Assembly: GCF_000472385.1 (NCBI RefSeq)
Contig: NZ_AWZU01000023.1
Location: forward strand, 62,272 to 126,271
Direction of reading: 5' to 3'
DNA: 64,000 bases
Source: Bradyrhizobium sp. ARR65
GTDB taxonomy: Bacteria > Pseudomonadota > Alphaproteobacteria > Rhizobiales > Xanthobacteraceae
Of this stretch, positions 15,600-23,160 are shown one piece after another. The position numbers and the translations under genes are program-made. The notes beneath the pieces were generated by a model. The model was not told the DNA's origin. It saw only the letters and a list, made by a program, of their open reading frames with translations, and did not search any database. Numbering within the stretch: the stretch's first letter is position 1; every line of letters starts with the position of its first letter.

Positions 15600-15887
15600 G
15601 TGCAGGTATTCGTCCGAGACAACAACGTCGATCAGGCACTTCGTGTCCTCAAGAAAAAAATGCAGCGCGAGGGCGTGTTCAGAGAAATGCGCCGCAAGCG
15701 CTTCTATGAGAAGCCATCGGACAAGGCTGCGAGAGAGAAGACGGAAGCTATCCGGCGGCGGCACAAGCTCGCGCGCAAGCAGGCCATTCGAGACGGACTG
15801 ATCGCCGCTCCCGCCAAGAAGCGCGCCGCGAGGGGTATCGGCGGGAGAGGATCGTCCGCCAGTGTTGCCCAGCCGCGCCAAAGCTAA
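15600..15887 (+). CDS. rpsU: 30S ribosomal protein S21
   Basis: Protein of 95 residues starting at a GTG behind GAGGAG: MQVFVRDNNVDQALRVLKKK, then MQREGVFREMRRKRFYEKPS, the S21 signature. S21 binds the 16S rRNA 3' region and assists initiation. The C-terminal extension (KKRAARGIGGRGSSASVAQP) is longer and less conserved than in a core S21. Rhizobia often have several rpsU copies; this one sits among stress-type small genes and may be a conditional paralogue (inference). Confidence 0.92.
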   Translation: MQVFVRDNNVDQALRVLKKKMQREGVFREMRRKRFYEKPSDKAAREKTEAIRRRHKLARKQAIRDGLIAAPAKKRAARGIGGRGSSASVAQPRQS

Positions 15888-16053
15888 CCGAGATCCCTCG
15901 CAAAAAGCTCAAGAAGTGCACTCGTGCCTGCAGTTTTAACGTGCGTGGCGTACCGACTGGGCGTAGGCTGTCGATATTGCCGCCCCCTCCGAGGCATCTA
16001 GCGGTGACAGAGAGTGTTGTGCTCCCGCCCTCAGAAAAGGAAAGGAGTACCTC

Positions 16054-16290
16054 GTGCCTGACGCGCAGCTCACAAACAAGCTTTCGCCCAGTCAAGTCGT
16101 ACGTCCGCGCTGTCCGGCGTGCGAGGCGTCGATGGATGTCTTGCGTGTTGTAGCGGGGCGACCTGGGTTCGAGCACCGGACATTGAGATGCACGAAATGC
16201 GGAGTGATCTACGAAGCACAAGCTCCCGTAGATCCCATCGATTCCGACGCCGTCGGTTGGCTTCACGGTGGACTGAAGCCTCCCGAATAA
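16054..16290 (+). CDS. Small zinc-ribbon protein, 78 residues
   Basis: GTG start behind AAAGGAG. The centre has CPAC and CTKC pairs (RPRCPACEASMDVLRV, then HRTLRCTKCGVIYEAQ), a four-cysteine zinc ribbon. No other domain. Likely cytoplasmic, with an unknown partner. Last of the small-gene run, 166 bp after rpsU, which may be too far for one tight operon. Confidence 0.72.
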   Translation: MPDAQLTNKLSPSQVVRPRCPACEASMDVLRVVAGRPGFEHRTLRCTKCGVIYEAQAPVDPIDSDAVGWLHGGLKPPE

Positions 16291-16704
16291 GGCGGCTGGG
16301 CCTAACTTCGCTGCGGTTGGACAGGAAGAGTGATCGCGAGCCTTATCCTCCGGCAACAGCTCAGGCGTGCGCGTCTTTGCGCCGGAAGCGAACATCAGTG
16401 AGACCAGAAGCCGCGCGGCATGATTTCGGTCAGGCGATGCACCGACTCCATTTTTCGATCGAAGATCACAGGCTGGAATCGCGTTTGGCGCGCCACTCTA
16501 CGCTGGAGCACGATACAGCGGCCCGCAGGCACACTTTCCCGCGCAGGCGTGCTTCGCTCTGACGACCCGGCCTTGACGCAATCCGACTTTGGCATGATGC
16601 GCAGGCCGTCGAGGTCATGCGGCCGCACTGAGAGAGCAACGTCTGCACCGGCGCACTTCCGCGAGGCGTGTAGCTCGGCGCTCATTACCCGGCACGATGG
16701 GAAA
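16291..16704. other. Intergenic stretch without a supported gene
   Basis: About 410 bp between converging genes. Several frames are open on both strands, including a minus-strand one reading MPKSDCVKAGSSERSTPARE, but none shows a ribosome site together with recognisable protein sequence. No repeat or hairpin of note. Confidence 0.4.
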
Positions 16705-17376
16705 TCATGACCGCCTCGCCCCGGAGAGTCCTTGTCGATTCGGGTCCAACTGCTCTCGCCGCCAAAGACACACGGCGATCCACACGCAGCCGACTGCGAC
16801 CAGTAATCCATGCGCAATGCGGAGGGGCTGCGCGCCGAAGAATTGCGGAATATACAAGGCCATCCCAACGGCGAAGGGAACGCCGCTTGCCTTCGGATAT
16901 CGACAGGAGTGCCAAAGCGCCGTTGCGGTCGCAATTGCGGAGGCGGCAAGGAGCAGCAGGCCGGCAAGGAACATGGCGAGACCAGGGCCGGAACGGATGA
17001 CCTCGACCAGGCCTAGCGGAGAGGCAGAGCGCTGCCGCAGCGCTTCCTGCCCCAGCGCGTGAAGGCCATAGGCTTCGCCGCCGTAGAACGGAAGCGTAAA
17101 GCCTGTGCCAATTATGCTCAGGACGAGGGCGACAAAGAGCAGGCGTTCCGCGGACGTCCCGAGCAGAGAGCGTTGCAACCCGAGCAGACCCAGCGGCAAC
17201 AGGGTAAACGCCACAATGGCAAGCATGTGCGCAGCTAGCCATGTCCCAGATCCAAGGGCTGCGGCGCCGAGCAGCGAACTCTCGTCGGAGAACGGGCGAA
17301 GTGCCGGGTAGATCACGAACATGATCCCGGAGATCACAAGAGCGCTGGCGCCGAAGCGGATAGGGTTCGCAAACAT
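16705..17376 (-). CDS. Multi-pass membrane protein, function unknown
   Basis: Protein of 223 residues with about six or seven predicted helices: FGASALVISGIMFVIYPALR, WLAAHMLAIVAFTLLPLGLL, LLFVALVLSIIGTGFTLPFY, GLAMFLAGLLLLAASAIATA and GLLVAVGCVWIAVCLW. No signature of a transporter or enzyme is visible. ATG 17376 is chosen over TTG 17379 because AGAGGAC fits it. It stands alone in orientation with its neighbours. Confidence 0.75.
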   Translation of the reverse strand: MFANPIRFGASALVISGIMFVIYPALRPFSDESSLLGAAALGSGTWLAAHMLAIVAFTLLPLGLLGLQRSLLGTSAERLLFVALVLSIIGTGFTLPFYGGEAYGLHALGQEALRQRSASPLGLVEVIRSGPGLAMFLAGLLLLAASAIATATALWHSCRYPKASGVPFAVGMALYIPQFFGAQPLRIAHGLLVAVGCVWIAVCLWRREQLDPNRQGLSGARRS

Positions 17377-17571
17377 CAAGTCCTCTAAGGCGATTACATG
17401 AGCATGATCTCGCTGCCATGCGCCTCAAGCGTAGTGTTTCCGAGAAGGCACAGCGAAGTTGGGATGGCCCTTTCGCAAATTCGGATGGTTCATCATAGCG
17501 CCAGGCGAAACAATATGGTGCCCATCTTCATCGGCCGTGGCGCGCCCCTTCACGAACTGCGATGGCGTATC

Positions 17572-18636
17572 TCACAATGAACCGGATCCGCCCGGCACGA
17601 TCCGCTCGTTCAGTTTCTGATCGACGGTCTCGACCGTGCGGTCGATCTCGACGTTGGGCATGCGAAGCTGATGCGAGATCAACTTCACCAGCAGGTCGAC
17701 CCGCTCGATGAAGGGCGCTCCACTGGCCACCGCCCGCGCCGCCGATGAGGGTTTGAGCAGGCTTTCCGCCGCTTTGGCATATTTCTCGAAAGGAACCTGA
17801 TCCTTCGCCTCCGCCCCCAAACGCCGAGCGACAGTGTCGACATGCTCGTAGATGGACTGCGAGAGCTTTAGATCGCCGTGCACGGCGTCACGGATCGACT
17901 GCGGCTCGTGCAGCGTGATACAGCGGTAATTCCCGGTGAGTAGCATCGACCATTTGGCCAGCGGGACGAACAGCGAGTCGAATACTTTGAGCTTCACCGG
18001 CACGTCCTGGCCGTCCAATGTCACTGCATCGATGTCCGCTTCCAGCTCCCGAAGCACTTTGTTGTGCTGCTCATCTGCAAATGTCGCCGCCTTGAAGTTT
18101 GTCGGCAGCCCGACATGAAGGACATTCGCCGCCTCTTCCGGCGGACGGAAGGCCTGCGGATCAGGCGAGCAGAGCGTCACCAATCCCGGCTTGAAACGTT
18201 CCCACACCTGCGCATTGGTATAGGCCTCCTCGAGATTCATGTCCGCCAATGCCGGAATCCGCTTGAGGTAGGGCAAGGGCGGCATGTTCATGATCGAAAG
18301 ACAAGGCAGCCCCGCCTCGGCGATTTTGACCATCAGAACGCGAACGGTGTGATTGGCGTATTGCGGTTCCTGCATCGCAAGCGCAACCAGATCATAGCGG
18401 GAGACGTCGACGTCAGCGGGCGTCGTCGCATCCAAGTTGCCGGGCAGATCGCGTGAAAAGATGGCCCGGTGAACCGCCTCGTCGCGCAGCTTGATGCGAA
18501 CTTCGGTGCCATCGCGGTTGATAAGCTCCGCCGTCTTCTTGCGGCAAACCAGGGTCACGTTGTGACCTGCCATCAAGAGCTTCGTCCCCAGCAGGGAGCC
18601 GTACGAGGCCCCAAGGATCAGAATGTTGCGCGCCAT
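17572..18636 (-). CDS. Ketopantoate reductase-like (PanE/ApbA family) protein
   Basis: Protein of 354 residues with an N-terminal Rossmann motif (NILILGASYGSLLGTKLLMA) and later substrate-domain sequence (LKVFDSLFVPLAKWSMLLTG). The nucleotide loop reads GASYGS rather than the GxGxxG usual in PanE, and the protein is longer than PanE (about 300). True ketopantoate reductase activity is therefore doubtful; a related NADP-dependent dehydrogenase is more likely. ATG 18636 begins the Rossmann fold and has GGGAGA upstream. No pan genes are adjacent. Confidence 0.7.
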   Translation of the reverse strand: MARNILILGASYGSLLGTKLLMAGHNVTLVCRKKTAELINRDGTEVRIKLRDEAVHRAIFSRDLPGNLDATTPADVDVSRYDLVALAMQEPQYANHTVRVLMVKIAEAGLPCLSIMNMPPLPYLKRIPALADMNLEEAYTNAQVWERFKPGLVTLCSPDPQAFRPPEEAANVLHVGLPTNFKAATFADEQHNKVLRELEADIDAVTLDGQDVPVKLKVFDSLFVPLAKWSMLLTGNYRCITLHEPQSIRDAVHGDLKLSQSIYEHVDTVARRLGAEAKDQVPFEKYAKAAESLLKPSSAARAVASGAPFIERVDLLVKLISHQLRMPNVEIDRTVETVDQKLNERIVPGGSGSL

Positions 18637-18754
18637 GCTCTCCCTTTCACTCCCTTCTTCTACTTCTACGCCCCCACCCAAGCGGGGCTTTCGTTGACGA
18701 TCCGCGTGGCGGAAACGGACCGGGCTAGGGCTTACATTACGAAATGGGAATAGC

Positions 18755-18812
18755 AAGCGTCGCCCGGATGACCGCAAGCGACATCCGGATTTTCCCGGGC
18801 GAACTCCCCGGG
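18755..18812. repeat. REP-like palindromic element, copy 1
   Basis: AAGCGTCGCCCGGATGACCG is followed by a hairpin CCGGATG/CATCCGG (18764-18788) and a second GC-rich stem (CCCGGG...CCCGGG). A related unit lies at 19552, on the far side of the lysE-type gene. The GCCCGGATG...CATCCGG form resembles dispersed elements I recall from Bradyrhizobium. Confidence 0.55.
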
Positions 18813-18868
18813 ATTATCCTACTGATCCGCATGTAGATTTCGTAGGGTGAAGCGATTATCGGTGAGCG

Positions 18869-19495
18869 ATGCCCAGTTTCCAGATCTTGCTCCTGTTCTT
18901 GGCAGCCGCGCTGCTTGTGGCGATCACGCCGGGGCCAGGTATCTTCTACATCGTGGCGCGAACGCTGGCCGGCGGCAGAACGGAAGGGTTGGCATCGAGC
19001 GTCGGTCTGGGTCTCGGCGGCCTCGTCCACGTTCTCGGCGGCGCCGTCGGCCTATCCGCGCTCGTAATGGCAAGTGCGAAAGCCTTCACTTTGCTGAAGA
19101 TCGCGGGAGCCCTGTATCTCATCTGGCTCGGGCTCAAGACGTGGCGCGGAGCGCGCCTCGCCGAACCAAATAAGGTGCAGACAACCGGGGTGCGCCGGGC
19201 CATTCGCGAAGGCATCCTCGTCGAGGCGCTGAACCCGAAGACGGCCGCATTCTTTCTCGCCTTCATCCCGCAGTTCGTCGACCCCGCCGCGAACGTCGCC
19301 ACGCAGTTCATCGTCCTCGGGGTCATCTCGGTTGCGCTCAACACCAGCGTTGATTTGGTCGTGACCTATTGCGCCGCGAAAGCGCGAGCCGGGCTTACAA
19401 GGCGACCGTCGTTCATCGCCAGGACGCGACAGGCGTCGGGCGCCATCATGTGCGGACTGGGAGCTACGCTACTCTTTGCGCGTCGCGCAGGTTGA
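18869..19495 (+). CDS. LysE family amino-acid exporter
   Basis: Membrane protein of 208 residues with about six helices. The N-terminal ITPGPGIFYIVARTLAGGR is the LysE/RhtB signature; further helices include ALYLIWLGLKTWRGA and NPKTAAFFLAFIPQF. The family exports amino acids or homoserine lactone-like compounds by proton antiport. The ATG at 18869 follows GGTGAGCG. REP-like units lie on both sides. Confidence 0.9.
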   Translation: MPSFQILLLFLAAALLVAITPGPGIFYIVARTLAGGRTEGLASSVGLGLGGLVHVLGGAVGLSALVMASAKAFTLLKIAGALYLIWLGLKTWRGARLAEPNKVQTTGVRRAIREGILVEALNPKTAAFFLAFIPQFVDPAANVATQFIVLGVISVALNTSVDLVVTYCAAKARAGLTRRPSFIARTRQASGAIMCGLGATLLFARRAG

Positions 19496-19551
19496 TGTCC
19501 GAAAGCGGCGCCCAAACCTGCCGATCGGTGCCTGCTGGGTGAGCGACAGCG

Positions 19552-19620
19552 AAGCGTGGCCCGGATGAGGGCAGCACCGGGTTTTCATGCGCGAGCCATC
19601 CCGGACATCGCTGCGCTTAA
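19552..19620. repeat. REP-like palindromic element, copy 2
   Basis: AAGCGTGGCCCGGATGAGGG followed by CACCGGGTTTTCATGCG and then CATCCCGGACATCGCTGCGC. The first 18 bases match copy 1 at 18755 with a few changes, and inverted CCCGGAT/ATCCCGG arms are present. Together with copy 1 it brackets the LysE-type gene. Confidence 0.5.
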
Positions 19621-19661
19621 TCGGGCTAGTGCCGGCTTACGCCGTCTGAACAACGGCCCGC

Positions 19662-20390
19662 CTAGCGCTGGGCTGAAACGATCAGCATCATCGGCCGCTC
19701 CACCTCGTCAGCCAAATCGGGTTGCGCAGCGAGCTGTTCAGCTGTGGGGGCCCATTCTTCGACGTGCCTCACCAGAAATCCCGCGTCTATCAACGTGTTC
19801 AACGTCGTTCCGATCGTGCGGTGCTGCTTCAGTACGCCCTTTACAAACCAGTCCGTCCTGCGAGGTCCTTCAACGGCGTAGCGATTGACTGGCCACGTCC
19901 TGCGGCCATCGTTACCAACGGACCAGCCAGGTTGCGTTGGAGCCATATAAATCGGATGTTCTATGCTGAAAATGAAGCATGCGCCCGGAACCAGCGAGCG
20001 GTGCACGCTCCTCACCAGTCTGGCGAAATCCTCGATGTAGTGAAGAGCAAGCGAGCTGTAAGCAAAGTCAAAGCTTGCTTCGGGCAATTCGATCTTTTCG
20101 AGATCGGCGATCGCATAGCGAATATCGTCGTCGTTGGTCGACGCTTTGGCGCGGGCGATCATGTTCTCGGAAACGTCAAGCCCGAGCACACATGCTGCCC
20201 CATGTTCCCTTGCCCACCGGGCAAACCAGCCAAAGCCGCAACCCAGATCGACGACACGTTTTTCGCGGAGATCCGGCAACAGCGCGCGAATGGAGGGCCA
20301 TTCCGGCGCGCCCTCGAGCCCATGAACTGAACGCGCGAGCTGGCTGTATCCGGTGAAGAACTCGGGATTGTCGTAGATATTCTGCGCCAT
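19662..20390 (-). CDS. Class I SAM-dependent methyltransferase
   Basis: Protein of 242 residues. Motif I is VVDLGCGFGWFARWA, the acidic loop GLDVSENMIARAKA, motif II ASFDFAYSSLALHYI and post-motif SLVPGACFIFSIEHP. It is closest in feel to UbiE/Methyltransf_11 proteins that act on small molecules. The substrate is unknown and the neighbours do not help. ATG 20390 follows an AGAAAG-like site. Confidence 0.88.
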   Translation of the reverse strand: MAQNIYDNPEFFTGYSQLARSVHGLEGAPEWPSIRALLPDLREKRVVDLGCGFGWFARWAREHGAACVLGLDVSENMIARAKASTNDDDIRYAIADLEKIELPEASFDFAYSSLALHYIEDFARLVRSVHRSLVPGACFIFSIEHPIYMAPTQPGWSVGNDGRRTWPVNRYAVEGPRRTDWFVKGVLKQHRTIGTTLNTLIDAGFLVRHVEEWAPTAEQLAAQPDLADEVERPMMLIVSAQR

Positions 20391-20478
20391 TCTTTCGTGC
20401 GATTTTCTACGCCCTCGTCCGCCAACCTGACAAACACTTCACCCCACAATGTCATCGCGGTGACGCGCGCTCCGCGTC

Positions 20479-21756
20479 TTACGCCTTCTCCACCCCGCAC
20501 CACTCGGCGATGAACAGCGCGGTCGCCTTGGTCGATTTGCGCAAGCTCTGCAGGTCGACATATTCGTTGAAGCCGTGCATGGCCGCGCCGGCCGCGCCGA
20601 AACACAGGCTCGGGATATTGTAGTTCAAGCCGTAGAAGCGCGTATCGGTCAGCGCGGTGAACACGAGGTCCTCGACCTCGCCCCCGTAGACCGCTGCATA
20701 GGCCTTGCCGAACGCGGCTTCGGGCTCTGCGGAGTCCTTCAGCTCATAGCCTTCGGAGAGGAAACCCGACCATTCCACATCAGGCGGATTGTTAGAGAGG
20801 AAACGGTGATCGCGCGCGGCCGCCGCAACGCAGGCGAGAATCTCGTTCTGCGCCTCTGCAATCGACCAGCCCGGCAGGACCGCAATGCGGCAGTCGACGT
20901 CGCACCAGGCCGGCACGCTGGACGCCCAGTCGCCGCCCCTGATGATGCCGGGGTTGAAATTGATCGGATGGGTGAGCGCTTTGAAATGGCGGTCGCTCTC
21001 GGCGCGCTCGTTCCATTCGGCTTCCAGCTTCTGCAACGCGCCGATCAGATGATAGGCCGCGGTAATGGCATTGGCGCCGATGCCTGCCTCGAACACATGC
21101 GCCGGATGGCCGCGCACCTTCAGGCGAAACCAGATCACGCCAACCTGCGAGCGCACCATCTTGCCGCCGGTCGGCTCGGGGATGAAGCAGGCATCCGCCC
21201 GATAGCCACGCTGCAAGGTCGAGAGCGCGCCGACGCCCGTGCTCTCTTCCTCGATCACGGATTGAAAGTGAATCCGCGCCGTCGGCTTGAAGCCCGCGGC
21301 CTTGATCGCGTCGAGCGCGTACAGCGCGCCGATCGTCCCCGACTTCATGTCGCAGGCGCCGCGCCCATACATCTTGCCGTCCCTGATCACCGGCGAAAAT
21401 GGCGGCGTCTCCCACATGTCGAGCGGGCCCGCCGGCACGACATCGCAATGGCCCTGCAGGATCAGCGATTTTCCTGCGGCGGTGGCGGGCCGGTAGGTGC
21501 CGACGACGGTACGTGCCTTGGAGAAATCGTGTTCGACAGGTCCGAAGCCGCGCAGGTCCTTCAGATCGTCGAGATTGATATGCCAATCGTCGACCTCATA
21601 ACCGCGTTCGCGCAGGAGATCGCCGATCATGTCCTGGCATGGGCCCTCCGCACCACGGGTCGAGGGGATCGCAACAAAATCGCGCGTCGTCGCGAGCTGT
21701 GCGTCGAAAGCCGCATCGACTGCCTCGAGGATCCTCTGTGTGGTTTCGCTGTTCAT
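20479..21756 (-). CDS. M20 family peptidase/deacetylase (ArgE/DapE type)
   Basis: Zinc amidohydrolase of 425 residues. GHCDVVPAG holds the first metal His and catalytic Asp, RGACDMKSG the bridging Asp, IEEESTG the general-base Glu pair, and CFIPEPTGG follows. The segment KVRGHPAHVFEAGIGANAIT is the dimerisation domain, and GAAGAAMHGFNEYV holds the last metal His. The family removes N-acyl groups from amino acids or cleaves dipeptides; which one is not decidable here. ATG 21756. Confidence 0.9.
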   Translation of the reverse strand: MNSETTQRILEAVDAAFDAQLATTRDFVAIPSTRGAEGPCQDMIGDLLRERGYEVDDWHINLDDLKDLRGFGPVEHDFSKARTVVGTYRPATAAGKSLILQGHCDVVPAGPLDMWETPPFSPVIRDGKMYGRGACDMKSGTIGALYALDAIKAAGFKPTARIHFQSVIEEESTGVGALSTLQRGYRADACFIPEPTGGKMVRSQVGVIWFRLKVRGHPAHVFEAGIGANAITAAYHLIGALQKLEAEWNERAESDRHFKALTHPINFNPGIIRGGDWASSVPAWCDVDCRIAVLPGWSIAEAQNEILACVAAAARDHRFLSNNPPDVEWSGFLSEGYELKDSAEPEAAFGKAYAAVYGGEVEDLVFTALTDTRFYGLNYNIPSLCFGAAGAAMHGFNEYVDLQSLRKSTKATALFIAEWCGVEKA

Positions 21757-21900
21757 CTGCGCCCTGTTCCTATTGCCGCCGTATCAACTCACGTCCTACG
21801 GGAAGTCGGGCGGCCTTTCGCTCTCTTTCAGAATCAGAAGCCCGTCCCTACAGTCACAGCCCGCAAGCTGGACACTCGAAGCTGGATGCTTGGCCCCGTC

Positions 21901-22161
21901 ATGATGCTGCCGTTATGCGCCCGCCTTTGCCACGTCACCGCGCTCGCTCTGGCGCTCGCCGCGCTCGCGCGACCTGCTCATGCGCAGTATGTCGGACGTG
22001 AGCAGGACATCGTCAGCTTGCGACTGGGGCAACGTGTTCTGGTCGATGACGGTACCTGCCCCGCCGGCGAGGTCAAGGAAGTCTCCGGTGCAAAAATGTC
22101 GCCGACCGGTGTTGTCCCTGCCCGCAGATGCGTGCCTCGCCTCGGACCGAAGAAGAAATAG
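21901..22161 (+). CDS. Small exported protein (DUF6719-like)
   Basis: Protein of 86 residues: a signal peptide (CHVTALALALAALARPAHA) and a mature part EQDIVSLRLGQRVLVDDGTC, PAGEVKEVSGAKMSPTGVVP, ending RRCVPRLGPKKK. Two cysteines probably form one disulphide. The LRLGQRVLVDDGTCPAG..KEVSG.K pattern matches small Bradyrhizobium proteins that I recall as DUF6719; function unknown. ATG 21901/21904 begin the signal peptide; ATG 21886 is an alternative. Confidence 0.7.
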   Translation: MMLPLCARLCHVTALALALAALARPAHAQYVGREQDIVSLRLGQRVLVDDGTCPAGEVKEVSGAKMSPTGVVPARRCVPRLGPKKK

Positions 22162-22237
22162 AAGGCGAGCCGATCTGTCGGTCGCCATCTCTCGTTCGTG
22201 CCAATAACCAGCAAGGGCTGCGCCCCCACCTCACGCG

Positions 22238-22786
22238 TCACTGGATAAAGTCGCCGCACTTCTGCACGGTGCTGTCGGCGGCTCCCCAGGGCATGATCGG
22301 CACGGTCGAGGTCGAGTTCTTCGGCGAGCCTTCGATCAGCTTGTCGGAATAGACCATATACACCAGCACGTTGCGCTTGGCGTCGCAGCCGCGAACGATT
22401 TGCATCTTCTTGAAGAACATCGAGCGGCGCTGCCGAAACATGTCCTCGGCCTGCTCCAGCTTGTGCTTGAAGCGGATCGGACCGATCTGGCGGCAGGCCA
22501 GCGAAACATCCGAGACTTGTTCGGCGAGCCCGAGCCAACCCGTGAAGCCGCCCTTCTCCGGCACGGTGAAATGGCAGGCGACCCCCTCCACCTCCGGATC
22601 GTCGATGCCGTAGGTCGCGAGCTTGTCGTTCGGGCTCATCAGCTTGAACACCGTCGAGCGGCGAAAGATCAGGTCGGGCTCGTCGGCGGCGCGCGCTGCA
22701 GAAAACGAAAATGTGAACAGGAGCGGCAGCAGCAGGGCGAGCCTGCTCAAACCGCTGTTAAATTTGGTTACAGCTCGTGAAGTCAT
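22238..22786 (-). CDS. creA: CreA family protein
   Basis: Periplasmic protein of 182 residues. After a signal peptide (LLPLLFTFSFSAARA) comes the CreA domain: TVFKLMSPNDKLATYGIDDP, EVEGVACHFTVPEKGGF and GLGLAEQVSDVSLACRQIG-like text (WLGLAEQVSDVSLACRQIGP). Despite the name, the role of CreA is unknown and it is not the regulator of the E. coli cre operon. ATG 22786 is preferred because GGAG precedes it and the signal peptide starts there. Confidence 0.88.
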   Translation of the reverse strand: MTSRAVTKFNSGLSRLALLLPLLFTFSFSAARAADEPDLIFRRSTVFKLMSPNDKLATYGIDDPEVEGVACHFTVPEKGGFTGWLGLAEQVSDVSLACRQIGPIRFKHKLEQAEDMFRQRRSMFFKKMQIVRGCDAKRNVLVYMVYSDKLIEGSPKNSTSTVPIMPWGAADSTVQKCGDFIQ

Positions 22787-23160
22787 TGGAATCTCCGGGT
22801 CTGCCGATCTCAAGGCGCTGACGCCGTACGGCCGCGTGCCATCCGCAGGTCGAATCGAAAAACAGCACTAAATCATAGATTTGCGCACGTCATTGCGTCC
22901 GGCTTGAGAGCGCGTTTTGGACCAGCCTTAGATCGCAAACAAGGTCCGTGGCCGCGCTTTTGCCATTTAAGCGCGCCAAGTCTTGACACGAACGTCTTGC
23001 CACGAACGCCAAAGGGGTAAGCGTCAATTAACTGAATGTGAGGCTTTTTTGCTACGCTCCGCGCGCAAACTCGCGAAGATTCGAACCGTTACGCCATGAA
23101 CGCGTTTTGCGTCTGCAACAACAAACCGCATAGAGCGGTCGGAGTTTGAGGGTATTGCAC
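22787..23160. other. Divergent intergenic region, creA to L,D-transpeptidase
   Basis: 374 bp without a supported gene. A TTGACA hexamer at 22983-22988 on the plus strand could be a -35 element but no good -10 follows at 17 bp. A short direct repeat (CACGAACG) occurs at 22987 and again at 23001. Confidence 0.35.

Noticed and set aside
16420..16710. Plus-strand frame of 96 codons in the gap
   Set aside because: No ribosome site and no protein-like pattern; opposite frames are equally open.
17572..18636. Considered as panE (ketopantoate reductase)
   Set aside because: The nucleotide loop and length differ from PanE, and no pan genes are adjacent; kept as family-level only.
20575..21880. Long plus-strand frame upstream of the DUF6719-like gene
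   Set aside because: Antisense to the M20 peptidase gene; only its last 86 codons (from 21901) look like a protein.
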